In this document: in pieces, positions 26,287 through 38,479 of the stretch
How positions within the stretch are numbered: the first letter of the stretch is position 1
Layout of the letters: the number at the start of each line of letters is the position of its first letter
NCBI RefSeq assembly: GCF_003369915.1
Contig: NC_046675.1
Span: 20,398,001 to 20,462,000 of the forward strand
DNA length: 64,000 bases
Reading direction: 5' to 3'
From: Drosophila miranda
Taxonomy: Eukaryota > Arthropoda > Insecta > Diptera > Drosophilidae
Made by a program: the position numbers and the translations under genes
The notes under the pieces: generated by a model
What the model was told of the DNA's origin: nothing
Databases searched by the model: none
What the model saw: the letters and a program-made list of their open reading frames with translations, nothing else

Positions 26287-29200
26287 TTAATTCTTCTTCT
26301 CGGTTAGATTGTAGATTTGCTTGGCAACATCCGACAGTTGGACATCAATGGCCTTGGTGTCGTCGTACAGCGAGGGTGCCTCGCCCAGGATCACAAAGGT
26401 CCCGACCAGCGAAGCGATCATGAAGAGCCACAGGAATAGCCGATCCATGACCATGGCCACAAAGCCCCAGTCCTGATCCTCCTGCAAAACCGGGATAATT
26501 GAAAGAAGAAACATTTTAGTCAGAGCGAACAGAATGAAGTATAGCAGCTAATTGAGCTTTGAGCCCACACTTTGAGCGATTGGCTTTCATTAGGCACTCG
26601 GCTTAATCTACTTATGCCCGGCCTCAGTTTTCGGTTATCAATCAAAAGGCGAAATCGAAGTGGAGCCGAGCCGAACAAAAAATAAATGGGGGAAAAACCA
26701 GACCAAAGCAAAGAAGCAAAAAAAAAGAGAGTGAAAAGCAGAGCAATCGCACAACAAAGAACATTTTCGGGTTGTTTGATTGAAACGTTTTGCTGAGCTC
26801 CCCACTGCTCGATGAAGAGATGAAGTGGGGAATGTGGCAGTGTGGCAGCAATGAGAGATGAGGGCTCTACTGGAAGTTACTGGCTACTGCGCCAATTGCC
26901 AGTCAATTGAACAAAAGCAATTAAAAGTGGATTTGCCGTAGCGTCCGTGCCGTGCCGTGCCGTGCGGTCTTAAAGTGCAAATATGAGAAAAAGCTTAAAT
27001 AAGTCGACAAAAGAAAAGCTAGTCCCTGCCAAGGATCAGAGACACTGATGGTCCAGACAGGGAAAAGCGATTTTTGTGGTTTTCTTTCTCCAGCTCCAGC
27101 ATTGGACTGAGCCTGAGCCTGTGCCTGAGCCTGGATCCTGGAGCCTGGATCCTGGAGCCTGCGACCCGACAAACGGAATTTCCAATTAAAAATTCAATCT
27201 ACTGTGGACTCACCGCATTGAACTCGTCCTGCCGCTGCATGTGATGCTGTATGAACATGACGTTGTGGATGGCCTTCTCCAGCTCGAAAGGATACTTTTT
27301 GCGTGCCGCCACATCGCTCAAAGAGTCGTCCAAGCCGGACAGCACCGATGGCAGTCCGTTGTAGCCGCTCAGTGTGCTCAAGCCGCCACCCAGGGCGCCC
27401 ACCAGGCCGCTGAATCTGTAAACGAGAGACAACATGCTCTCCCTCAGTCATAAGGACCATGATAGGTGCGAGATGTGTGTGTGCGCGAGGGCTGCCTGAA
27501 GGGATTATCTGTACCCAACTCTTTTTTCATGCCCCCTGTCTGCAATTTCAAGCCTTCTGGGGCAACCCTCGCAAAGGGATTGTCTGATTGGAAGACATCT
27601 TACCTGTTGGTGGCCGTGGTAACATGCATGCCATTGCAGCCCCCCACCCCGGCACGGCCTTGCATGCGTCGTATGGAGTCCGGACTGGAGCCGCCCGAGT
27701 TCATTTGCATCTCATCCATCAGGGCCTGGCCAAACTTGGACTTGCTGAACTTCAGGCCGTAATTGATCTTATTAGCGGCCAGATCACGCAGCAAATCCTT
27801 GGGGACACGCATCAGCAGGAGCTTCGGCAGCCGCTTGATGAAGAAGGCCCGTATCCAGGGCCGCATCTTGTGGGTGCTCGGCTTCCGATAATGTATATTG
27901 AGTATTATGATGGTGATGACGACGCTCAGCCCCACCAGCAACATGGTGAAGAGCAGGTATTTGCCCAGCAGCGGCAGGGCCAGCGACGTTGAGGGTATAA
28001 TCTCAGATATGAGCAGGAAGAACATGGTCTGCGACAGCAGAATGCTGATGCAGAGGGCAATTTTTTCCCCAGAGTCCGCGGGCAGATAGAAAACGAGGAC
28101 CGACAGGTAAGAGATACCCACGCATGGAATGATCAGGTTAACCGTGTAGAACAGAGTCTTCCGTCTCAGGGTGATGTTGAAGAAGATATCTGGAACAGTC
28201 CAAGCCGAATACCAGCAGCAGCCGCATATACATAGATATACAGGGAGAGGGAGATTTTTGGTGGGGGAGGAAAACAATTGTGAGGGATGAGTTTGGGTAG
28301 AGCTTTCGCGTAATTTGATTGTCGGCGATTGTAAACTTTAAACTCCACAAAACTCACCCGGATACGGTTCGGCGCAGCACGGATAGTACTTCTCATGCCG
28401 CTCCGCCGGCACACCCAATATATCCCACTCCACACTGGGATAATATTCGCGTAAATCAATGCCAATCTCCACTTTGTTGTCCTTGTCGTTCTTCTGGCTG
28501 ATGTGCTTCAAATCGATCTGCAATATGAGAAATGCCCCACGTTGATGGAGCCGTTAAAGTCCAACCATCGCCACAGCGTTCTACAGCGTCAAAGGCACTT
28601 AAAGCCAACGGGCGTGACATCTTCATTCCCGTTCCCCGAGTCATCGCTGAGGCGTTCTTGGCTGCTCCTTGAGTCCCAGGCTCAAGTGCAGTCGTTAAAA
28701 GAGTAGCAAAATTTAAATGCGTTGACAAACGCTCCGCTATCACCCTGGTATTGTGGCCCCAGGCTCAACCTGACCCACCGGAGGGTCAGCGGAAGCGGAA
28801 GTGGAAGTGGAAGGAGCTGGCTTTGGCTGGCTGCGAGTCGCACTTTGGCTTAATTTATGGTCGCGCATTTTTATGACAGCGACACACAGATGAGAGCTCG
28901 AGTCTATGTGTGTGAGTCTCTCTCTTAGTAAATTTATGTGTAGGTATGTGTGTTTGTGCGGGCATAACGGTTAGACAAGTTTCAATTACACTTTTACAAT
29001 TTCTCACATTTTAATCTGGAGAGACGCCGTTGCCGACGCCTTTTCGATGTTCTCACGGCATCTTAGGCGTGTAAGTCTTGGGCTCTGCTTCCCTGATAAA
29101 TGGTTGCCCATAAATCGCATGCCACGCCCATTTATCTAGGAGCCAGAGCCATGTCGAGCACGTAGAGGACGTAGGGGAAGAGAAGGAGGAGGATAGGCCA

Positions 29201-30811
29201 TCACTTACCTGATCACCATCATAGGTCCAGGAGCCGAATTTCATAAAGCACGTTTGCTGATCGAAGGGAAAGTAGCGGACATCAATCTCGCAGCTGGATT
29301 TGAAGATGGCAGGCGGTGTCCACACCACTTTGCCTGTATAATGGAGTATGGCCTTGGTCATGGTGGTTACCACATACTCCCCGTCGGCACTGGAATCGCA
29401 TGGGGAACAGAGAATGAGGATAATGACAGTAATAGACACTCGGGGACACTGGCGGCTGGGGTCACTCACTTGTTGTAGAGGACAATGTCGGGTAGCCAGA
29501 TGTGCTCAGAGGGCACATAAAGCTCGGTAACTCCGCCATATTCCGAGGGATCCCACTTGAATTTATGATCCTGCCATTCATGCTCTAACCAGACGTTGGT
29601 CGTTAGAATTTGATCTTTCAGATTCTGCAAAAATTAAGCCCACACTCTCAACTCGCATTCTACAAGCCAAACGAGAAACAAACGAAAAAAGGAGTGCAGT
29701 CGTCAGGGACTAAGGCCCAGTCATGCATCAAGGGGGATTTGCATTTTAATTTATTTATTTTTTTCCGTGTGTTCTCTCTATATCATTTGCACATCTCCTG
29801 CCAGCCTCTCGTCCCCTGGCTAATGTGCTTTTTGCTGTCAGCTTACGCTTTCGCTTCCTTTCCTTTTTGGCTTGTTTTATTACCTTTTAAGCCTTTTGGT
29901 GGCGGTCCCCCCCCCCCATCAAGAGCCACCCATTGGCTGCCATGCAGCCCGGAATTGCAGTCTGGGCCACCGTCTGACAAATGGCTTCGCAGGGAACTTT
30001 AAGCGCAGCGCAGACAACATTATGCTTCAGTCCCCGTTTCACACGATTCCTTGTAATGAAATGATCCAAGAAAATGTTATCAAAATCTACTGTTCCCCGT
30101 TCGCACAAGTTTTTGAGAAATGCGGATAATTTATCTGGTGGGGCAGCAGCAGTAACCAGTGCTGACAGGAATAAAGCTGATGTTCAGAATTGAAATATTC
30201 AACTTAAATACGGAAAATACCCCCCGACACCCAGCTTCAGCTTCTGGACAACTTAAGAGTGTCATTAGGACTCCTCGTAGATCCGCTTTGGTCGGACCAG
30301 ACCAGACCAGACCAGACCAGACCAGACCTCGACTCGGCTCATTTGTTGCTGTTTATTGCTTAGCATATTTTATTTACGATCCGAAGAAAGTTTTTGCCAA
30401 GTTTGTGCTCTGTTTTTTTCTAGCAGCAAATGTAGCGCAACGATGCCTCGTAGGATGGATGAGGGTGTTTGGATTAATTAAAAATTCTGTCAGTGCCAGA
30501 GGGTCAACTTTTGGCAATTGCACTAATTAATTCCCCTCTCCCCCCCTGGATGTTAATTTACTCACCAAATCTATCAGTTGCGACAGCCGCAGACCCAGCT
30601 TGACCAGCACCGTGTCCGTGTTGTTGCTGACGGGTCGTATGAGGCGATTGTAGTTGCTCAGAAGATCATCATAGAGCCGCTTGGCGTCCGGATTGGCCTG
30701 GACTGTCTCGCAGAGCAGTAGGAAGACGACCAGCAGGCAGAGCAGCTTGCAGTGCTGCCACATGGCCGAGAGCATGGGAGCCAGATGATGTGGGCGTGAG
30801 CAGCGGGCCAT
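26287..30811 (-). CDS. nAChRalpha2: Nicotinic acetylcholine receptor subunit alpha2 (SAD)
   Basis: Alpha subunit of a pentameric acetylcholine-gated cation channel of the nervous system. Coding exons in reading order: 30811-30566, 29624-29470, 29389-29209, 28517-28358, 28189-27604, 27415-27214, 26481-26287. Introns are GT-AG and phases join into 1725 nt (574 aa; I recall about 576 for D. melanogaster SAD). Seen: hydrophobic leader ending near residue 39; Cys-loop C167-C181; vicinal Cys241-Cys242 in loop C (YYPCCAEP), the alpha-subunit hallmark; M1 about 259-283, M2 291-311 with Leu at 9', M3 322-346, M4 517-543. Many stretches are identical to SAD as I remember it, including the LLCETVQA leader end, separating it from alpha1. 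The chosen ATG is the first in frame; the frame upstream stays open back to a TGA at 30929-30931 but has no ATG. The gene is intact and convergent with nAChRbeta2. Confidence 0.97.
26482..27213 (-). other. nAChRalpha2: Intron 6 of nAChRalpha2
   Basis: A 732-bp phase-0 intron just before the M4 exon. It has a CCTGAG/CCTGTG-like hexamer run and a duplicated GGATCCTGGAGCCT block at about 27107-27161. No exon is supported. Confidence 0.75.
28518..29208 (-). other. nAChRalpha2: Intron 3 of nAChRalpha2
   Basis: A 691-bp phase-0 intron between the Cys-loop exon and the loop C exon. It holds nothing recognisable beyond a short GGAAGT-type run near 28791-28813 and TG-rich stretches. Confidence 0.75.
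29625..30565 (-). other. nAChRalpha2: Intron 1 of nAChRalpha2
   Basis: A 941-bp GT-AG intron in phase 0 after the leader exon. It contains an 11-base C run (29907-29917) and the pentamer array at 30295-30328. No extra exon is seen. Confidence 0.8.
30295..30328. repeat. (GACCA)n pentamer array
   Basis: About seven tandem GACCA units inside intron 1 of nAChRalpha2. Confidence 0.9.
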
Positions 30812-31030
30812 GACGTCACACGCCGCCGCCTCCTTTTCGAAGTAGAAGGCCTTGACGGCTGCCGGTGTTTTACGGCAATTGATACAGCACGCGCACACAG
30901 GTTTTTGTTTACCTTTTTGGCTGTTGCCTCAATCTCTGGATGCTCCGGACGACGGCTCTGACGCAGTTCCGAGCGACGCGCGACACCGAGAAGAGCGAGT
31001 AATTTTTTGCTTTTAGCACATGAGCTAAAA
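30812..31030 (-). promoter_or_regulatory. nAChRalpha2: Probable 5' leader of nAChRalpha2
   Basis: Directly upstream of the alpha2 start codon, GC-rich and free of upstream ATG codons on the minus strand down to about 31018. A possible splice donor (AAAAAG|GTAAAC, about 30913 on the minus strand) lies inside, so the true leader could be spliced. The transcription start cannot be placed. Confidence 0.35.
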
Positions 31031-34000
31031 GCCTTTACAAGTCTCCAAGTCTCGAGAAAGATACAGCCACTGCCTGCCGCTGCTGCTGTCGCTGCTGTCG
31101 CTGCTGCTGCCGCTGATTCTGACGTCGGCGCAGACGGTCGGTCCTCAACCGCTCAGAAGCTGAGCCAAAATACTGTTTTGAAGGGGACTGGGAACTGGGA
31201 GCTGGGAGCTCTCGTTGCCACAAAAGATGGAGCCAGCTGCAGCGCCCATGCAGCTGATTTTTGTATGTTGTTGGACCGGCAAATGGGACAGCCGCCGAAA
31301 TATTTTAGGCTACAAAAATTTCCAAAAATTTTCACCGGAAAAATTCTTGCAAAAATAGATGTAAAATATTTGGAATATTCTAATATATTTTTGGTATGTT
31401 TTTTGGTTTTTTTGAGAGGCTTCACTGACTTTCACTGAATTTCGCCAAACTGCTGCAGTCCGGCTGTGTTTGCTCCGTGCTGTCCTGCATAGATATTCAC
31501 AGGATTCATACTGATGTGCGTATTGTTTTTGTAGCCTTGCAAGGACCTCAGTCGGCTGTCGGCAGCAGCAGCAGTCTCAGTTTTGTAGCTTTGTCGCGCC
31601 CAAAAAGTCTCGATTTGTGGCGCCGCAGATGCTGCGCAGCGCCTGCGCCATGCGGTTCACCCTGTTTTCGTGTGCGGCAGGGTCGGGCAGTGAAGAGTCG
31701 AGTACGGCTGAGGCTGTAAGCGCCGTTATTCCCTTGGTTACACACAGCATCTAAGCCAAGCCCTAGTCTCTGCTCTCTCTTTGTAGCTTTGCTCTCGGAG
31801 AATCTCTCTCTTTGTGGGGTCCAGGTCTCTCTTTGGCTGGTTATCCCCACGACTCCATTACAACTTCAAAAGGAGAACGTTCTCTTTAGCCGTGGATTCT
31901 TGTGAGCTCTCTCCCGCAGTTCGTAGGAGCCACAGCCCAAAAAAATTCCCTACAAACACTGAAAAAGTAAACTCCACCAACAACATGCACCCTCCACACC
32001 CACATAGAGACACACTCTTGTACACATACCGTTGCACATTTAGCAAACACCCATACGCCCCGGTGGCTCCCCTCATCCTTGGCACATTTCGTTTAACCAG
32101 AAACCAAATTTTTCGTAATTGTCAACATTCGTTAAAATCTACGTTAACATGCAGCCAGACCCGGCCACGACACGCACCCCCACCCACCCACACACATACG
32201 CACACGACACATGCCCACGCACACTAATGCTCACACCCATACACCTATCAGCACTTGTGCATTTTACATGCTTAACGTTGCACTGCGCTGCCCATCCCCA
32301 TGCCCATGCCCATGCCCCAGTACCAATACTCCAGGCTGTTGGTTTGGGGTTCGGTTTTGGTTTCGTTTCGTTTCGTTTGGTATTTTGCTACGTCTGTTCA
32401 CATATGTGTCATATTGCGATTTTGAGTTGTTTCTGTGGTTTTGGTTTTGCCACACCAGCCACACACACACACATGCACCCAGAGCTGGGGCAGACGGACA
32501 TGCATAGCTGCTCGTTGAATTCTTTCTTTGCCTTTTCCCAGTAATGTGCTCGCTATGTTGACAACTATGTGGCACTGGCAGCTGATATCCCTGGTCCCCC
32601 CCCCCCCCATCCTAGGGCTTTGACTACCTTTTCGTTTCGTGCTGTTCTGCAATTTAATTATTGGCATATGATTGAATTGAAGCAGGGTTCGGGTTTTTTG
32701 TCGCATCTGTTTTAATTGAAAATTTTCAACTTTTTTACCCCATCAATTATTCGGTTTTCCATTGAAAAGAAAAATCTGCTTCCAATTTGTATTCACTCTG
32801 GACACTCTTATGGCTGGAGTTGTTTAAAGAAACTTTTGCCCCAACAACAGTAGCTCTCCAGGACTCGCCCTTCGGGGCGGACCCTGTTTCGGTGTTTTGT
32901 GTGTTTTGTGTTTTGTTGGTCAGTGTTGCCGGGTCCCTGGCTGCCATAATGATACATGAACTCTGTCATTTGGTTGGGCCGCCATTGAGCCGCGTGTGTT
33001 TTATGGCTTACGGTCATTGAAGGCATTTTAAGCTGCTCTGTGATTGTTTTTTTTTTTTGTCAGATTGGTCACATCAGCGTTTTTACTTCTGGCGGGATTC
33101 AATGAGCAATTTGGGTGCCTGCTGCTGCTGCTGCTGTGCTTTGTTGGAGACAACTTTAATCTACTCTATTAGCTGGTTTATTGCTGTTTTTGTGGCCACC
33201 CTTTATTTATTGTATCCTTCCTTTGTTTGAGCCTCATTTGAATGATCTGATGATGCTGCCGCTGCCGCCTGCCGCCTGCCGCCTGTTCCTGTTCCTGTTA
33301 TTGCTTTCATTAGCCAACCTATTCTGTGGGAGTGTTCCAGCAACGTTGAACAACAACGATGGCATAGAATGTGGCTTGTTCCCCATGTTTTATTGCCACT
33401 CCCACACTCACAGCCACTCAAATACACTCAAACACACTCGCACACAACAAAGCAATCAAAATTACAGCAACTATCGTTTGCCACAATAGCAAACAACAAT
33501 TTTTAGCTTGTTTGCAACTCAAACTTTTATTTTGTATTCCCCCCTTTTTTTATTTTTTACTAGTATTTTAGTTTCTCTCTTTTTTTGTTGTATTGTGAAA
33601 AGTTTTTGCCCTGATAAATCAACAACCGAAAGGAGTCGGAGTCGAGTCGTGCGAGAATTGACTTTGATATACCCTGGAATCGATTCCTCGTCAATATAGC
33701 TACATATATACATATATCCTGTTATTCTCTATATAGTTTTTCCTATGCCATTAAATGTGTTAACTCCCACACAATGAATAAGTTAACAAAACCTTTTCTA
33801 TGGGAAAGCTCCAGCCAGTGGAGGGCAAAGTTGAGGCCAACACCTGACTGCCTGACTTTTCGACTTTCAACTAGCTTTTGGCTGACCCGGGCTACAGCTA
33901 CCTAACTACAATGCCACCCACACTTTCAGCTTCACTTCCTGATTGCAAGAAAACTCAATTAAAATTTAAATTTTCGAACGTAAATGACAAAAGTTTCTCA

Positions 34001-34220
34001 ACTATAAATAATCGGCACTCGCTCCACTTGGCCCTGCTCCTGGTTTTTTGGCTTGCCACTTCAAAATCTGACAAAGCCGCGACCAGAGTCAGGCAGCGTC
34101 AGAGAACCCTCTCTATCAGATAAATAGAGACCTCCCCCCCACTGTAAAGTGCGTGCGTGGCTGCGTGATCGAAAGTTTTTGTCTATGGCTCGTACAATTT
34201 ATCCAACTTTTATGGCAACC

Positions 34221-34262
34221 GCAGCAGCAGCAGCGGCAGCGGCAGCAGCAGCGGTAGCAGCA
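34221..34262. repeat. (CAG/CGG)n imperfect microsatellite
   Basis: Mixed CAG and CGG trinucleotides, about 14 units. Confidence 0.85.
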
Positions 34263-35586
34263 ACAACGAACGCTTCTTCCTGCTTTGGCCAGAAATTAAT
34301 TGCAAAACTGTTTGGTGTCTCTATATAACCCATCTATGTATATACATAGATACCACTGAAAGTAGATATGTACATAGGTATGTGGGCGATTCTGGTTCTG
34401 TGGGTCGTGGCAGGCCAATCACAGTGGCTGTCTGTCTGGTAGCCACTTGAAGAGCATAAAACTGATTGCGAAAATCTGTGCCGCTCAACCCTCTCCCACT
34501 CTGTATCTGCAGGGGGGAAACAAAAAATTGGGTGGCACCTCCGCCTCTGCCCCTGGGATAGCCTGCCTACTCCTTTGTTCATCAATTCGGGGGGGCTGCT
34601 GCTGCGCTTGTCGGGCCCATTGTTGACACGTTTAAGTGCCGTTTGCTTTTATCAGCACTGTCCACATCGACAAGCGACAACCGACAACCGACAGCCAACA
34701 ACAGACAACAGACAAGCCGACATCAGACCGATGACTGAGAGGACTGACGGCGACGACGGCGACCTGCATATAACATTTTTATAACATTTTTAATTGTTTT
34801 TGTCGACTGTGAATTCCGTGGAAAACGCTGGAAATCGTGCAAGTCCCGACGACCCATCAATTTAATGGCGTTTTCGCGTGGGCCGCCCAACACAAACAAC
34901 AAAAAAAGGGAACAAGGGAAAGAAAATCAAAGCCAGAGGCGAGAACATTCATTGCGAGCAGTCGGTTAGCAGGCAGGTCCCGGTCCCAGTCTCTGTCCCT
35001 GGGTTCTGTTTGGGTTCAGGTCAATTAATGGAGATACCCGTTTTATGACGAGCAGTGACAAGTCGTGTTGAAAATGGAGGCGCATTACACGCCCATTGGT
35101 GGCGTGTTTATGGCCCCGTAAAATTGCTGCTCGACATAAAAATGTTGCATAGTTTCTCGAACGCTAAGCGGATGCCATTAATTGCGCATTAGTTTTGTGT
35201 GTGTGCGAAATCAAAGTGAAATTTGTTTGCGCTCTGTCACAGCCAACAAGGCGTATGCGCAATCTAATTTGCCAGAGATCTGAGTGCCTGCCACTTGAGC
35301 TGCTGATGACATGGTGGTTTGTACTTGAATTGGTGGTTTGGTTGGATATCTTGAATCTCTAACTGCGTATGTGATTACGATTTAAGTTGGCCAGCCACCC
35401 AGCTCCACCCAGTCTCCTCCCCAGACGGCAGCCCATCCCAAAAGAAGCTGCAAATAATAATCGTATAACATTATGATTATAATATTTTTGAGCAGCATCA
35501 GCAGTGGCAGTGGCAGCCACGCCCTGCAGCTTAGCCACACGTAAACGCCCACTCAGTTCGACTAGAGAAAGCGAAGGATAACTTGA

Positions 35587-35613
35587 AAGAGAGAGAGAGA
35601 GAGAGAGAGAGAG
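35587..35613. repeat. (GA)n microsatellite
   Basis: About 13 GA units. Confidence 0.9.
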
Positions 35614-38168
35614 TTATTTGGACGAGTGCGAGTGACGTAGAGTCATCAGGCTTCTGACTTAAGAACTTTCCACGGACAAGTTTCAATGTCCTGCCGCTTT
35701 GTGCACGGGCCGCGAAGGCGCTTTACTATGAATACTTTGTCAAGTTTTTGCCTTTGGAGCGGACCGGCTCATTGTCGGTTGTCATCATCAGCATTTCTCC
35801 TCTTCCTGCGGGCCAGCCACTTTTCTTGACTTCGGGAGTGCGATTTGCCAAAGTCAGTGGAAAACATGCAAAATAAATTAACTGTTACAAATGTGGGCGT
35901 GGGGTGTGTGGGCGTGGCTAATCGGGCAACTGCACAAAGACGTAAGCCTCATGGTTTTATGACTGGAAATCAGCCAGGAAGGAGCTTTAACAGAGACCTA
36001 CTACTAACCATTTGATATCCCTGTTTAAGTTCGTTTGTCACACTTGCTTCATTATCATTATCATCGCTGGGAATGGAAACACCCGAGAACTGTTTAGTTT
36101 GCTTCTGCACAAATCCAACAATTTCTTGGTAAATGTTTTGCCAACTTCTTGCAGGACTCAATTTACCCAGCAATCGCCATTCCACTCTCGGCTTTTGTCT
36201 TCTCTCCACTGTCTTTGTCGCAGTCTCTCTGTCGCTGCCTCTTTCTCTGTGCTGGCACTGCCGCTTGGCATTTCCTGCTTCCGGTCTGTTGTTAGCAGCA
36301 CCACGTAGTCGTCTTTATGACTGACCCCCTCCCACTCCCTCATCCAGCAGCAGCATTCCCCACTTTATTATATTATCTTATGCCGTTTGCCTTTTGCCGT
36401 TTGCTCTTGAAATATTTGCGCTTCATTAACATAAAAAATTTATACAAATTGACAAAAATCCAAGTAAATGCATAAATCCCTCCCAGATCTCAAAGTTTTA
36501 ATTGCGCGTCTTGGATTTTATGGATGTCAATATATGCGCAGAAATCTCTTTGCAAATTCATTGTCATCCTCATCAATATGGCGGGGCACGGGCACGGGCA
36601 CGGCGGCTGAGACATTATTGCGGCCACTCACTTTTATTGTTATTTTGTCAGCGCATTTTGGGGGTGACAGATAGATGGTTTCGAGGCAGGAGTTGGAATT
36701 GAGTTGTTGGGGTAGGTACAAACTTGATTGAATGCCATTTGTTTGGCAGGTGGTGCTGCTGCTCCAGTTCCTGTTACCGCTCCTATTCCTGCACGCCTCA
36801 TCTCTGCCGCGCTACTGTCACCGGTGTGATTTATGTTCGTGCGCTTCTTGACGTCAATTCGGCTTATGAAATAGTCTGTAAATTGGCCCGACATTGATTT
36901 CGTCGTCTTCGCTGGCTGTGCGCCATCCATCCATTAGTCATCAGCGTATTGATTGACATATGATAACCACCAGCCGTGGTGGCATTCGCACAAAGCTTTT
37001 AGCCTTGCAACAAGCACAAGAACACCCAAAAACAAAGAACCCCTTTCCCCGCATGAACCACAAAATATGCTCCAAATTGCATTCAAGCGTTGACACCCAT
37101 TAGTCGACAGCAGCAGTAGGATGGGTGGGTGGTGTGGTGTGGGGCGGTAAAGGAACAAAGAGAAAAACTGAAGCGAAGCCCAACAAACGGAAAATGGAAA
37201 TGTATAAGGGAGTGAGGCATGGGCATGGTAGGAGGTAGAGGGAGATCCAGCAGGGCCTGCACTTGGCATCAATTTTTATATTTTAAGCCACAGGCTGCCT
37301 AACACTTGAGTCGTGAGAACAATGCAATGCCCATGCAGCAGCATCTGAATGCGAGATTGCAGAATGCACAAGGGAGAATGCACAGAAGGCACATGATGGC
37401 GAAATGCGAGAAATCCCCCGAAAAACGTAAAATGCAAAACGAAAGCAGCAGCAGCAACTCGAGATATCCACCAGTTTGATGTAGTTCTGGGCTAAAAATC
37501 CCAAAGACAAAGTCTCTCTCGCTCAACTGCAGGGCGGGCCTGGAAAAGTAACCGAATGAAAATCCGTGCGAAACGCTTTGGAAATTTTAGCAACCAGATT
37601 CCGCTCTCTCTCTTCTTCCTGCTGCAACTCCCTCGGCTGCTCCGGCAAGTGCTTGGCATCTGTGCCCTGCTGCTGGATGGGCTCTGGCATCGTCTCCTGC
37701 ACTGCCTGCCATCGCTTTGTTGCCTTTTGCCTTCCGTGGGGATTTATTAACTAAGTGATCGGATTTGTAACTAATTTCGAGTTGCAAATCAAATCTTGGT
37801 CAAAGCTGAGTCACAGCTGGAATTGTTATATACTTAATATTCATTCAAATATCTTGGATTTATTTGGTTTATACAAAAATTTAGTTGAGATTTAGCTTTA
37901 CTCAAGAAAAAAAGAGGTTGGAAAGGGAATAATATCTGTGAAATTAAGTGATTAAAATAACGGAATTGTAAGCTTATGTGCATATTGTTTTATCCTTTTT
38001 AAATGGGGTCTATTCTATAATTAATTTAGAACTATTTTCGAGTTGGATATAGCCATTGCCATATCATGTCTTGTGGATTAAAGCGAGTATTTATTTGACT
38101 CCAGTCAGCTTCCCCTTATGAAGTAAGTCTATCACCTGACCAATATGATTGAGATAGCTAAATGATCT

Positions 38169-38216
38169 CTACCAAGAGTATCTAATTCTCGGCTACCAAG
38201 AGTATCTAATTCTCGA
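38169..38216. repeat. 24-bp tandem duplication
   Basis: Two adjacent copies of a 24-base unit beginning CTACCAAGAGTATC, differing only at the last base. Confidence 0.9.
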
Positions 38217-38443
38217 CTCGTTCGTATCGTTTCGCTCTTTGATTTTGTTTGCTTTGCGCCTGGGTGTCGGAGTGCGTGCTTTTGGCGTTTATGTCAAATG
38301 CAGAATTTCCGTTTCATACTTTCTGCACTTGCTGTTTATTGTTTGCCGTCGGTGTACGAGTACTGCGGCTCCGATCCAGCTACATATATAGCCATATAGC
38401 CCTAGCTATGTCTATATCTCTCTATATCTATATCTGTATTGTA

Positions 38444-38445
<2 letters not shown>

Positions 38446-38477
<32 letters not shown>
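38446..38477. repeat. (TG)n microsatellite
   Basis: About 16 TG units after a TATATC-rich stretch. Confidence 0.9.
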
Positions 38478-38479
<2 letters not shown>

